A DNA stretch of 64,000 bases from Heloderma charlesbogerti (Eukaryota > Chordata > Lepidosauria > Squamata > Helodermatidae), in assembly GCA_026122225.1 (NCBI GenBank), contig JANEZZ010002664.1, positions 62,001 to 126,000 on the forward strand, written 5' to 3'. The notes under the pieces were generated by a model. That model was not told the DNA's origin, ran no database searches, and worked only from the letters and a program-made list of their open reading frames with translations. Positions 21,202 through 30,999 of the stretch are shown piece after piece (position 1 is the stretch's first letter; each line of letters opens with the position of its first letter). Made by a program: the position numbers and the translations under genes.

Positions 21202-21741
21202 TGTCAGGAGCGCCTTGGCTGCCTCTTTCAGTAGACTCCAATAGCCAACTCAAGACACAGATGAAAGGATTTATTTTCAAAGCTTTAATCCTTTTACAAC
21301 TAAATTACTCTTTCAGATGCTAATCACCAGCCACTAAAGCAAGGAACAGCAGAGAGGCCTAACCTTCAAGTAGGCAGTTGATCCCCATTTGAAAGAGAGT
21401 CAATTGAAGACCCAGAACTTATGGGCTAGGGAGAGATCCTCCCTCTTTCCCTTGGGTCCACAGGAGGCAGCCGTTGCTTGCGCGCCAAACGGGCGCTACA
21501 CCTCCTTTCGGCACCGTCCATCGCTCGTCGCTCTTTGCATCTGCGTCGCGCATCTAAGAAGCCCCCCTCCCGCATTCGCTCACTGCCAGGGTCACTATCT
21601 ATCCCAGGAATGCTGGCAGGAGGAATCTCTGCCAGGTGCTGAGCCTGGGAGGGATGAGCTGGCCCCTCTCCCACGGATTGCTGTTCCTCCTCAGAATCCG
21701 AACTGCTCTGGGGCTCTCTGGGCTCAGTTTCCACCCTGACA
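21202..21741 (-). mobile_element. solo LTR, 540 bp, with 5-bp target duplication
   Basis: TGTCAGG..CCTGACA ends and perfect flanks GCCAA (21197-21201, 21742-21746). On the minus strand it carries the same landmarks as the LTR at 8686-9219 (ACTGAGCCC, TCTGAGGAGGAACAGC, AGTAATTTAG/ATAAAGC tail), so the two are sister solo LTRs. Confidence 0.93.
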
Positions 21742-22120
21742 GCCAAATTCCATGTTAGGCATAATTAGGAAAGGAATTGAGAATAAAATGGCCAAGATCA
21801 AACTGCCCTTATACAAATCTATGGTGCAATCAAACTTGGAATACTGTGGGCAGTTCTGGTTGCTGCACCGAAAAAAGGGTTATTGACATTGTAGAGTTGG
21901 AAAAAGTGCAGAAAAGGGCACCTAAAAGGATCAAGGGGCCGGAGCATTGCCCCTATGAGGGAAAGTTACAATGCCTGGGATTGTTTAGCTTGAACAAAAG
22001 CGATAAGGGGAGACATGATAGAGGTGTACAGAATCATGCATGGTGTGGAGAATGCGGATAGGGAGACATTTTTCTCCCTCTCTCAAAATACTAGAACCCA
22101 ATGGTGTCATCCTGTAAAGC

Positions 22121-22775
22121 TAGGGATATCAGAGAATTCTGCCACGGATCTCAGTGAAGCCGAATGCCAGTGCATTCGGCCCCCCGAAATCCATGGTGGA
22201 ACGAAGCCCCCCGCCCCACCACTCTGCAAAAGGCATGCGAAACGGAGCACTTACCTGGTGCTGTTTGCACTGCTTTGCGAATGGTGGCCGCATCTGCAGC
22301 CACCATTTGCTTCCCCATTTAGGCTGTGATAGGCTACGTAAATACTTATGTAGCCTATCACGGCAAAAAAAGGGAACGCAAATGGTGGCTGTCATAGCCG
22401 CCGCCATTTGCGTTCCTTTTTTTTTTTTGCCGTGATAGGCAAAAATATATTTTTAAAAATATTTACACCTATTTTGGTAGGTAAAAAATGGCGTAGTGGC
22501 CATCATTTGTGCCCCTGTCTTTTGCCGTGATAGGCTACATAAATATTTATGTAGCCTATCACGGCCAAAAACATTAACGCAAATGGCGGCGGCCGTAGCC
22601 GCTGCCATTTGTGTCCACAGGCTCCAGACCCCTGCGAATGCACCTGGCCGGGGGCTCCGCGGAGTTGCCGCGGAGTGGAGCCGGCCGGGTTAGGATTTCG
22701 GGGGGAGGTGTGGAGCGCCTCCCCCCCACCGCAAATCACCCCTGCGAAAAGGTAAGTGACTTTTGTACATCCCTA
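22121..22775 (-). mobile_element. hAT-type palindromic element, family A copy 4
   Basis: TAGGGATATCAGAG..TGTACATCCCTA, flanks TGTAAAGC / CATAAAGC (6 of 8), inserted in the CR1/L3. Palindromic modules lie at 22325-22362 and 22526-22565 (CGTGATAGGCTACATAAATA mirrored), with a degraded one at 22431-22490. They alternate with CAAATGGCGGCGGC/GCCGCTGCCATTTG palindromes. Confidence 0.93.
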
Positions 22776-22945
22776 CATAAAGCTGATGGGTGGGAGAGTC
22801 AGGACAGATCCAAGGAAGGGCTTCTTCACACAGCACAGAGTCAAACTATGGAATTCACTTCCACAAGACATAGTGATGGCCACCAGTTTGGATGGCTTTG
22901 AAAGAGGATTAGAGAAATTCCTGGAGGAGGAGGCTATCAATGGCT

Positions 22946-23745
22946 GGAATTACTTAGTTAGAAAAAGGGTGATTAAGGGGAGACATGATAGAGGTGTACA
23001 AAATTATGCATGGTGTGGAGAAAGTGGATGAAGAACTCCTATGTTGTGTTCCTTCCAGCGCCAGGTGAAGACTTCTTATTCTCCCACTATTTTAGCATTT
23101 TAGCTTCCTAGTCTTTCAGCTTTGGTGTTTTAAATCTGTATTTTAAATCTCTGCATTGCTGCTAGGTTTTATTCTGGTTGTACTGTTATGCTGTGGTTTT
23201 ATGCTTTCTAAAACTAAAAGGCTTTAAGCTTTTAAAGCTTTCATATTTTATATCGTTTTATGCTGCGCTTTGTGGTTTTAATTTTTGTGAACCGCCCAGA
23301 GAGCTTTGGCTATTGGGTGGTATAGAAATGCAATCAATAAATAAAATGAAGAGGGATTTTTTTCATAATACTAGAACCTGATGTGGTCATCCCATGAAGT
23401 GGAATGATGGGAGATTCTAGAGAGATAAAAGGAAGGGCTTCTTTGCACAGCCCATAATTAAACTAGGGAATTTGATGCACAAAAAAGATGTGGCGATGGC
23501 CGCCAATTTGGATGGCTTTAAAAGGGGGTAGGAAATTCCTGGAGGGTGATGCTATCAATGGCTACTAGTCCTGATGACTGTATGCTCCCTCCAGTATGAG
23601 AGGCAGTATGCCTTTGTACAGCCATTGCTGGGGAACATGGGTGGGAGGGTGCTGTTGCACTCGTGCCCTGCTGGTGGGTTTCCCGTGGGCAGCTGGTTTG
23701 CCACTGTGTGAACATAATGCTGGACTAGATGGACCCCTGGTCTGA
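22946..23745 (+). mobile_element. CR1/L3-type LINE 3' end, split by an L2 tail
   Basis: AGAAAAAGGGTGATTAAGGG..GTGGAGAAAGTGGATGAAG, then after the L2 insert it resumes ATGAAGAGGGATTTTTTTCA through CACTGTGTGAACATAATGCT to the 3' end. No reading frame of note. Confidence 0.8.
23033..23344 (+). mobile_element. L2-like LINE 3' UTR insert
   Basis: CAGCGCCAGGTGAAGAC..GAACCGCCCAGAGAGCTTTG..AATAAATAAA. Flanking ATGAAG on both sides is the likely target duplication. The same 3' UTR family is seen at 60.2-60.47 and, reversed, at 63.93 kb. Confidence 0.78.
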
Positions 23746-23756
23746 TCCAACATTGA

Positions 23757-23820
23757 GGGGTGGGGGAACATGGGAGTTGGAATCCAACTCATCTGGAGCA
23801 CACCAGGTTAGAAAAGGCTG
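23757..23820. mobile_element. family C half element
   Basis: GGGGAACATGGGAGTTGGAATCC..CACCAGGTTAGAAAAGGCTG is one arm of the family C hairpin. Confidence 0.5.
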
Positions 23821-24228
23821 TGTGATGGATGCTGATAACCTTGTTAATGGAGTGGGGAAGGTGGATAGAGAGAAGTCTCCCCACCAGAATTCTGGGTCAC
23901 CCAATGAAATCGAGAGGCACTAGATTCAGGATAGTCACGGAGGAAGGACTCCTTCACACAATGCATCATTAATCTACAGAACTTCCTGCCACTGGACGTT
24001 GTGACAGACGCATCCTGGCCTAAAGGGCTTTAAAAAGAGACCCAAAAAATTTATGGAGAGCTATCTATGCCAACTATCAATGGCTACTAGCCACAATGGC
24101 TCTATGGAAACTGTGGAAACTTGTGGGCTTTGTGAGGCATCCAGCTGACCGCTGACGGTAACAGGTCGCTGGGCACGTTGGATCTTTCGTCTGATCTGGC
24201 TGGGCTCTTTTCCTTTGTATGTTCTTAG
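23821..24228 (+). mobile_element. CR1/L3-type LINE 3' end, diverged
   Basis: GGATAGAGAGAAGTCTCC, CACTAGATTCAGGATAG and ATCAATGGCTACTAGCC follow the CR1/L3 order and end in TTCCTTTGTATGTTCTTA. Confidence 0.72.
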
Positions 24229-24726
24229 GCATTCACCTGCTCTCTTATTTAACATAAAATCAAAACGAAAGTGAAGCGATATTTTTCAAGGTCACCATGG
24301 CACATCTCCCCATCGCTGGGGAATCCTCAATTTGCTCAACTGGTGGTTTAAAACAAAAGTGGCACCAGCAGAGAGAGACAGAGAGAGAGAGCGAGAGAGA
24401 GGGAGGGAGGAGATTGTCTCCTTTGCTCTGTGATGAGACCGAGGGTGGAAATAGGATTCCACTCGGTCTCATAAAACCAGGCGCTCCGCTGGGAGGGCAC
24501 GAGGCTGGAGACAACGACGTCTGCTGCAGATAGCTGCCCACATTTCCATCTCCAACTGTCTCATATTCTTTCATTCCCAGCTATCTCTCATCACAGTCTG
24601 GAGACAGCCTGTCTCTTTATCTCTTCCCAGCATTTGCCCGTTTTGGGTCTCCTGGGAATAAACTGGAGAAAGATGAAATGGCCTTCCCCAAAAGGTAGGA
24701 CATTCTAGGTGCATTTGCTCTGGAGC
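24229..24726. other. no gene; (GA)n at 24370-24410
   Basis: Single-copy-looking sequence around an imperfect GA/GGA microsatellite. Contains short palindromic GAGACCGAG / CTCGGTCTC (24436-24470). Confidence 0.45.
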
Positions 24727-25086
24727 GGCCTTCCCCGGCTGGATGTGTTGGACTACAAATCCCATCACCCCCTGACAAAACGAGGGCCAGTGTGGTGTAG
24801 TGACTACAATGTTGGACCGGGAGCAGGGAGATCCGGGTTCTAGTCCCCACTTGGCTATGGAAGCTCACTGGGTGACTTTGGGCCAGTCGCAGACTCTCAG
24901 CCCAGCCTACCTCACAGGGTTGTTGCTGTGAGGATAAAATGGAGAGGAGGAGGATTATGTACTCCGCCTTGGGTTCTTTAAGGAGGAAAAAAGGCAGGAT
25001 ATAAATGTAAGAAATAAATAAATATATAACGTTGGCTGGGGAAGATGGGTGTTGTTGTCCAACACATCTGGAAGACTCCCGGTTGA
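24727..25086. mobile_element. family C element split by a SINE
   Basis: Left arm TTCCCCGGCTGGATGTGTTGGACTAC (to about 24780) and right arm GGGTGTTGTTGTCCAACACATCTGG (from about 25030) fold on each other across the inserted SINE. Confidence 0.7.
24784..25026 (+). mobile_element. SINE S1 copy, full length
   Basis: GGCCAGTGTGGTGTAGTGAC head, B box GGGTTCTAGTCCCC, GTTGTTGCTGTGAGGATAAA, tail (AAAT)n. Inserted in the loop of a family C hairpin. Confidence 0.92.
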
Positions 25087-25675
25087 GGGGAAGCTGCTCC
25101 GGGGGTCAGTTTGGCAGGACCAAACTGGTAGGGGTTTTTTTGGCCCCTGGGATTTATTTTATTTGCCAACATGTAGAATTAAGCATCGATTGAATGGACA
25201 GTAGGATGGCCATGCGTCCTGCTTGACCCAGGACAGTCCTCTATTTGAGATGCTGTCTGGCCCAACTCCGGTTTAAAGAAGGGAGAGCAGGCAGATGGGC
25301 CTTGAAGTTGCTCACCCACAATTTGCAGCACCTAGAGAGCAGACCGAGCCGGGAGGCACACAGCTCACCTGGTCACAGGCTTCCCCACTGGGGTGGCAAG
25401 GTCTGTATTTCTGTTTAAAGGACGACTTCCACGTCTCTCTCTATCCAAATAAATGAGCATACAGACAACTGTGAGCATATAAATCGGCCAGAGAACCAAG
25501 GAGTTACTTGGAGGCTGCATGCCACTCTGCCCCCAAGGAAGAACTTCCCAGCAAGGGGGAGGCCATCCTAGCCCCACACGCTGGCCAGAGAAAGAGAAGC
25601 TGCAGGGAGCTTATTTTGCCCTTCCCCGCCAAAAAAAAGCACCTATACGAATTTTGAAATGAACCGAGGCCCGAG
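25087..25675. other. no recognisable feature
   Basis: Mixed sequence without recognisable repeat or exon. Confidence 0.35.
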
Positions 25676-25862
25676 TTTTGCTTTTTTCCTTCTCCCTCCC
25701 AATCCCTTTTCCTTTTGTATTGTGTCCTTTAGATAGTAGACCTGAGGGCAGGGACTGTCTCAGTATTAATCTTTGTAAGCTGCCCTGAGAGCCTTTTTTG
25801 GCTGAAAAGAGTGAGGTAAAATACTGTAAATAAATAATGAATAATGAATAATGAATAAAGAG
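25676..25862 (+). mobile_element. L2-like LINE 3' tail
   Basis: CTTTAGATAGTAGACCTGAG, GCTGCCCTGAGAGCCTTTTTTGG, tail (AATAATGA)n. Matches 19.32-19.49 kb. Confidence 0.65.
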
Positions 25863-25997
25863 CACTTTTTTGGGGGGGGGGAATCTGTCCACCGTTCTGT
25901 CCTCCTTTTGCAGGATGCATTTCCTCTTCCTCGGTGATCTGTAAGTGGCCACCCTAATGGACAAGCCCAGGTAGATTGGGCCTCGACTGAGGTGGAC

Positions 25998-26474
25998 CAG
26001 TGGAGGCTGGTGGCTCTCATGTCAGTGGGGCGGTGAATCCGCTCTGGGTTTCCATCAGAACCAGTCAGAACTCTAAAGGAGCTCTCCAAGGTATGGAACT
26101 CCATGGAGAGCTCCTTTAGAGTTCTGACTGGTTCTGACAGAAACCTGGAGTGGATTCGCCGCCCCACCCACGTTGGAGAGCTCCTTTAGAGTTCTGACTG
26201 GTTCTGATGGAAACCCGGGGCGGATTCGCCACCCTATCCACCTTGGAGAGCTCCTTTAGAGCTCTGACTGGTTCTGACGGAAAGCCAGAGCGGATTCGCT
26301 GCCCCACCCACCTCGGAGAGCTCCTTTAGAGTTCTGACTGGTTCTGATGGAAACCCGGAGCGGACTCACCACCCCACCCACCTTGGAGAGCTCCTTTCGA
26401 GTTCTGACTGCTTCTGACAGAAACCTGGGGCAGATTCGCCGCCCCGCTGACATGGAAGTCACCAACCTACACTG
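25998..26474. mobile_element. palindromic hAT mini-element, family B copy 3, one arm amplified
   Basis: CAGTGGAGGCTGGTGGCTCT..CACCAACCTACACTG with 8-bp flanks AGGTGGAC / AGATGGAG (6 of 8). The left arm is single. The right arm unit is repeated five times before the terminus, so the element is 477 bp against about 192 bp for the clean copy at 63.5 kb. Confidence 0.93.
26105..26454 (+). repeat. 70-bp tandem array made from a transposon arm, five units
   Basis: GGAGAGCTCCTTTAGAG starts at 26105, 26175, 26245, 26315 and 26385 (one unit has TTTCGAG), so the period is exactly 70. Units differ by several substitutions each, so the array is not brand new. Confidence 0.95.
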
Positions 26475-26744
26475 AGATGGAGAGTTAGTCTTTTGCATGA
26501 GCAGCAGTGCCCCCCCCCCCAATAGGCAGCATGCCTTGGAGTTCTCCAGCCTGCATTGAGTGAGGTGGGCTGGGCTAGCTGCCACCAGCCATCAATGGCC
26601 ATCCACGTTCCTGGATGCAAGTGACTCCTAGCCATCAGTGCCCACGGAGAAAATGTCTTTGGCTATGAACAGTTCAAAAGCCTGGGGGATAAAAGGTCAT
26701 CATGGCACTTTGCATGGGCACATGACTGACTATTCACTCTTGAG

Positions 26745-26796
<52 letters not shown>

Positions 26797-27159
26797 TGAT
26801 CTATACACACACACATACACAGTAGGGTGGCAGTGGCTTACACATGGTCAGAAACAAGGGCATGTATATGATAGATGCAAGTTCAGAAATAATGACGATA
26901 ATGGTAAAAAGAAGTACAAGACATATTACTCTAGTGGGGAAGAATGTGAACGAGGGAACGACTGCCCAAGTGTTGATCGTGGATGGGCAACTCGAAAAAC
27001 GCCCCCGCCCCTGCACCTGCTCTCCTTTCTTGTGGTTCTTGATCTTGAAACCAGACTTGGAACAGCCCTTCAAACAGAGGACTGTGGCCCCTAAAGTAGG
27101 ACACATAGCCACCCTAGGAAGGGGCACATTCCTCAAGTCCCTGGTGGCGAAACGTTCCA
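26475..27159. other. no gene; C-run and (TA)n
   Basis: C homopolymer at 26511-26520 and the (TA)n at 26747-26793. The remainder is single-copy-looking with no recognisable exon. Confidence 0.4.
26747..26793. repeat. (TA)n microsatellite
   Basis: About 23 perfect TA units; a self-complementary, likely hypermutable tract. Confidence 0.98.
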
Positions 27160-27293
27160 GGGCAGCGCTCCTAAGGCTGTGGTTGGACTCCAACTCCTGT
27201 CAGCCCCAGACGGCAGGGCTGGCCCTCGGGAATGATGGGATTTGTAGTCCACCAGCATCTGTGGGGGGCATCGATTCCCCAACCCTCTAATGG
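27160..27293. mobile_element. family C fold-back mini-element
   Basis: GGTTGGACTCCAACTCCTGT mirrored by ATGATGGGATTTGTAGTCCACC, right end GCATCGATTCCCCAACC. Confidence 0.7.
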
Positions 27294-27833
27294 AGACCGT
27301 CTCCAGTAAATAGGGACGGTTGGAGAATACGGAATGTAAGCTACCTACGCAAACCTACGCAGCCTTCCAGGCCTCACGCCCTAGTCTGTGTTCTCCAAGA
27401 ACTGCGTGCTCAAGTTATGATCGAGTACCTTCCTGGCCCACTTCCCTGGTACCTGCGTGCTGAGGATGAGTTCCATTTCAAGCACGGGAGTCTCTCCCCC
27501 GGGTCGCCAAGATTAAAAAGGCTGTGACAGGAGCTTGTTCTCAAGTAGCGCTGACCTTCTGTTCCGGCCCCTGACTGCTGCAGAGAGCCGAATGCTTTAA
27601 TGGGCTGGTGTCTTAGAGACAGAGGAAGAACGGATGGCTCCATCAATTTCCAAGAGACTTCACTCGTCCGCTCAACACGTCTGGAATTGCAAAACTGCCG
27701 GCTGGATGCCGTGTTTTTTGGCGGAAGGCCAAAACTGTGGAACTGGATGTTTCCAGATTTATTCTTTGAGGAAGGGCTGGGAAGAGACTTCCTGCGTGTA
27801 ACAGCAAACTTCCTTGTCATCAGGGGTAAAATT
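27294..27833. other. no recognisable feature
   Basis: A 136-codon minus-strand and a 90-codon plus-strand open frame occur without family resemblance. Probably chance. Confidence 0.4.
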
Positions 27834-28083
27834 GAGAGCCAGTGTGGTGTAGTGGCAAGAGTGTTGGACTAGGAGCTGGGAGATCTGGGTTGTAGTCCCC
27901 ACTCGGCCATGGAAGCTGACTTTGGGTGACTTTGGGCCAGTCAAAGACTTTCAGCCCAACCCACCTCACAGGGTTGTTGTTGTGAGGATAAAATGGAGAG
28001 GAGGAGGATAATGTAAGCTGCCTTGGGTTCCTTGCAAAAGGAAAAAAGGTGGGGTATAAATGCAATAAATAAATAATAAAATA
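27834..28083 (+). mobile_element. SINE S1 copy, full length
   Basis: GAGAGCCAGTGTGGTGTAGTG head, GGGTTGTAGTCCCC B box (one change), TTGTTGTTGTGAGGATAAAA, GGGGTATAAATGCAATAAAT tail. Confidence 0.92.
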
Positions 28084-28139
28084 CAGTAAAAACTGTTTGG
28101 TCTCTCCATCGGGAAGATCTCTACTTTCAGAGGCTCAGA

Positions 28140-28518
28140 TAGGGATGTTGGAGAAATCCATAACGGATTTAAATGAGTTCGGATGTCTATGAATCTGACC
28201 TGTGGATTCCACAGCGGACTGGCTTTTTCCCATGAATTCTGTGGACATGCAGACCCGTTTCTCACTCCTGGGGGGGGGTTGCTCTAATGCATGTTAGTGT
28301 TAATTAGCATTAGCTAATGCACATGAGTGCATTTGCACAAGTGGACAAGTGTGCATCAGCACTAATGCGCATGTGCACTAATGCACTTTAGCACAGATGC
28401 AAATTAGTGAAAGTAGAATGAAATTCTGGTTAAAAAAAATCAAATTTCATAAGTGAGCGCCGCGGATGACAAATTCCTGACAATCCATGAAATGCAGATC
28501 CAAATCCATACATCCTTA
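28140..28518. mobile_element. hAT-type element, family E
   Basis: TAGGGATGTTGGAGAAATCC at the left, ATCCATACATCCTTA at the right, flanks GGCTCAGA / GGATCAAG (5 of 8). The interior is a chain of TTAGCAT/ATGCTAA and GCGCATTAG-like short palindromes (28290-28395). No coding. Confidence 0.6.
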
Positions 28519-28599
28519 GGATCAAGGAATAATCAATCATGATTGACTACTTCAAGAATTCCTGAACTGTAAAAGACAGAGGGGCTGTTCCCAGCACGG

Positions 28600-29052
28600 A
28601 GAGGACCACATTGTACCTGCCTACCATTCCATCTGTGTTTTGCAGATTGTCAGGTTCCCTTCATTCTGTCCTCCGCTTATTGACGGAATTGGATTTTGTC
28701 CAATTTCCCAAATTTGTGCAAATTTGCATTTGCACGAGTTCTCATTTGCGAAAATGCACACTTGTGAAAATGTGCAAATCCCCCCCAATGCACAAATCCC
28801 CCCAAATGCACATTATCATGCTTTAGCCTATGGAGGAAATTTGCATTTTCAACTGGTGTTTTGTATTTCATGTATTTTTCTATGGCTAAATTTGCGTAAA
28901 ATTCCAGAAAGTAAAAAAAACAACCACACTGGTCCATGAGTCCATGGAATCTGTGGGATCCGGGAAAAGCCAGTCTGCTGCAGAATGTGCAGGTTGGGTT
29001 CATAGAAATCTGAATTCATTTGATTCTGTTGCAGGTTTCTCCGACATCCCTA
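28600..29052. mobile_element. hAT-type element, family E, right end
   Basis: Right terminus GGTTTCTCCGACATCCCTA is the inverse of the family E start. GTGCAAATTTGCATTTGCAC (28716-28735) is a 20-bp palindrome within a GCAAATTTGC-rich interior. The left terminus is not located. Confidence 0.5.
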
Positions 29053-29303
29053 CCAGCAACACAGAGGAATGGGGTTGTTGGGGGGTGGCAGAGATTCTTA
29101 CATTCTATAAAAATAATCCTTCCAGGTATAAGAGTAAGGCAGGTGTGGGGATGCTTTTCAACCCAAGGGATGAATTCAATTTCAAGGTCTTGGAGGCCAC
29201 ATTCCAGTGGACGGTGGGATGGAAGGCAAAGGGGGTGGAGCCAAAGGAAAAAAGGGTGCCCCCCAATATAACAAATAGAAAAAGTACCAACATATTAGCT
29301 TAA

Positions 29304-30305
29304 GGGTGCAATCCTATGGCCGTTAGATAGCGGATAGATGGCCACAGGATTTTTCATTTTCTGGGAACTGAGCTTGGAGCCAGTGCTCCGAGGTCATTTC
29401 CCAGAAAATTGCCTCCCTGCCCTCTCCCCTGCCGCCTCATAGGTGGCATGGTTTGTCCCTGGCTCCATGCTTGGAAGAGCAGTACAGAGTGGAGGAAAAG
29501 CGGGTGTTCCTAGGGGAGGGGAAGGGATGGTGGAAGCGCCACTGCGACCCTTCCTATGTGCTGTCTGGCCTCCCCCCCGGCCAACCGCAGCAGTAACTCA
29601 CTAACTGATAAGCTGGGTTGCAAACCTGTCCAAGGCTAGGAAAGGAGGAGGCTAGAGAGAGGGGGCTTTACCAGTTTGGCAAATCCAAGTCAGCATGGCA
29701 GAGAGAGGTCCTTTCTGCAGGCCAAGGTCTAAACACAGGGATTCACGAGCAAGGCTCAGGTTCAGGTTCAGGGTCGAGGAGGGGTTGATGAGATCCGGAG
29801 CGTGGAAACGACGTTGTTCTCCAGCAGCCTCGCACCCACCTGCTTTCTGCTTGTAAGGGCAGTGTCCTGGAGTAGCCACTGGCCATCGGTGCTCTGGCCT
29901 CTGGGCGCCTCTCTGCCTTCAATGGACAGAGGCCCACCTCCATTGCTCTTTGACATGAAGCCGTCTTTGCTCTGCTGGGGTCAGTGGAACTTCGCCCCCT
30001 GACCCCTCTGGGGAGGTTGCAATGGGGCATGGGTCCTCCTCAGGGAGCTCGGGCTACTTCTGTGCTAGTCCCTTCCCCTGGGTCTGGAGCCTGCCCTTCC
30101 CCTTCATCCTCGGAGGGGTCTGAGGGAGGCATACCCCCCCATTCCAAGGTGCCCCAGCTAGACAGCCAGAATCAGCCTCCTAGCAGCAAATGCAGGGTGG
30201 CTGGAGCACGGAGAAGATCCCCTCCGCGCTCTGCCCACCCTGCATTGGATAGTCGGTTGCCTCCAAGTTTGGAGGGGGCTGACTATACCCCAAAGGATTG
30301 CACCC
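29304..30305. mobile_element. TAA-flanked DNA element with LTR-like interior
   Basis: GGGTGCAATCCTATGG at the left and CCAAAGGATTGCACCC at the right are 16-bp inverted repeats with one or two mismatches. They are flanked by TAA (29301-29303) and TAA (30306-30308). A TWA duplication fits PIF/Harbinger. The interior (29640-30280) on the minus strand has acidic-codon and GC-rich stretches recalling the LTRs at 8.7 and 16.9 kb. No transposase. Confidence 0.65.
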
Positions 30306-30308
30306 TAA

Positions 30309-30620
30309 AGCCCTTACTGCCAGGAACTAAGAATTCCTGAACTGTAAAAGATGGATGGGATAGATTATCAGCTTCACTTTCTCCTGTATTCAGTTTTTTT
30401 TAATTTCCAGTTCTTTGTCATGCGAATATGCAGAACTTTGTGAATTTCTGATACGTTTTTAATACATTCTTATCAAAAACCGAACTGAAACAAGTTTCTT
30501 ATCCATCTGCACTGGCCAGATTCAATAGATGCAGCTGTTCTCAGCACAGGGAGGGCCATGTTATACCTGCCTGCCATAGAGCTGTTAAGACGAGGAACTT
30601 GTTAGGAAAAAAGAGGTGGT
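30309..30620. other. dispersed repeat scraps
   Basis: GAATTCCTGAACTGTAAAAG at 30331 and CCTGCCTGCCATAGAGCTG at about 30566 match the stretch at 28555-28632 in the same order but with 200 bp inserted. An old dispersed element is split here. Confidence 0.5.
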
Positions 30621-30633
30621 CAACCTAATTCAG

Positions 30634-30698
30634 GACAGGAAGGCCTGGCGTGCTATGGTCCATGGGGTCACGAAGAGTCGGACACGACTGAACGACTG

Positions 30699-30730
<32 letters not shown>
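30634..30730 (+). mobile_element. BovB LINE 3' end, severely 5'-truncated, with target duplication
   Basis: GCCTGGCGTGCTATGGTCCA, GTCACGAAGAGTCGGACACG and (AAC)n are the BovB 3' terminus. CAACCTAATTCAG at 30621-30633 recurs after the tail (ending at 30740). A 97-bp dead-on-arrival insertion. Confidence 0.93.
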
Positions 30731-30999
30731 CCTAATTCAGCACTTCCCACGCAGAGATTTCCAAAGCCAAAGGCAAAAAAGATGGAGTCAAACATACAGA
30801 AAACACCAAAGGTACCAACGTATTTAGGCTTGAAGCTTTTACTGCCAGTAACTCCGTTTTAGGAGAGGTAGTTCAATCTTTTAGAAGGGGGAGGGGGTTG
30901 CAGGAAAGACAGCAAACCATCAACTGATTGGTGGGTTGGGGGAAAGGGAGTGGGATCTTTTGAGCAGGCCAAATATACTTCAGCAGCTGCAGTATGTGA

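Larger units (their letters stand above)
20906..22945 (+). mobile_element. CR1/L3-type LINE, interrupted by an LTR and a hAT element
   Basis: Encodes in broken frames KCKVMNVGA..ELAVTSQERDLGVVVDSSMK (21055-21180). After the LTR it resumes at ATTCCATGTTAGGCATAATT with VELEKVQKRAPKRIKGPEH. After the hAT element it resumes with GCTGATGGGTGGGAGAGTCA. Joined lengths show a single LINE copy of about 0.8 kb. It is the oldest layer of the nest. Confidence 0.88.
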
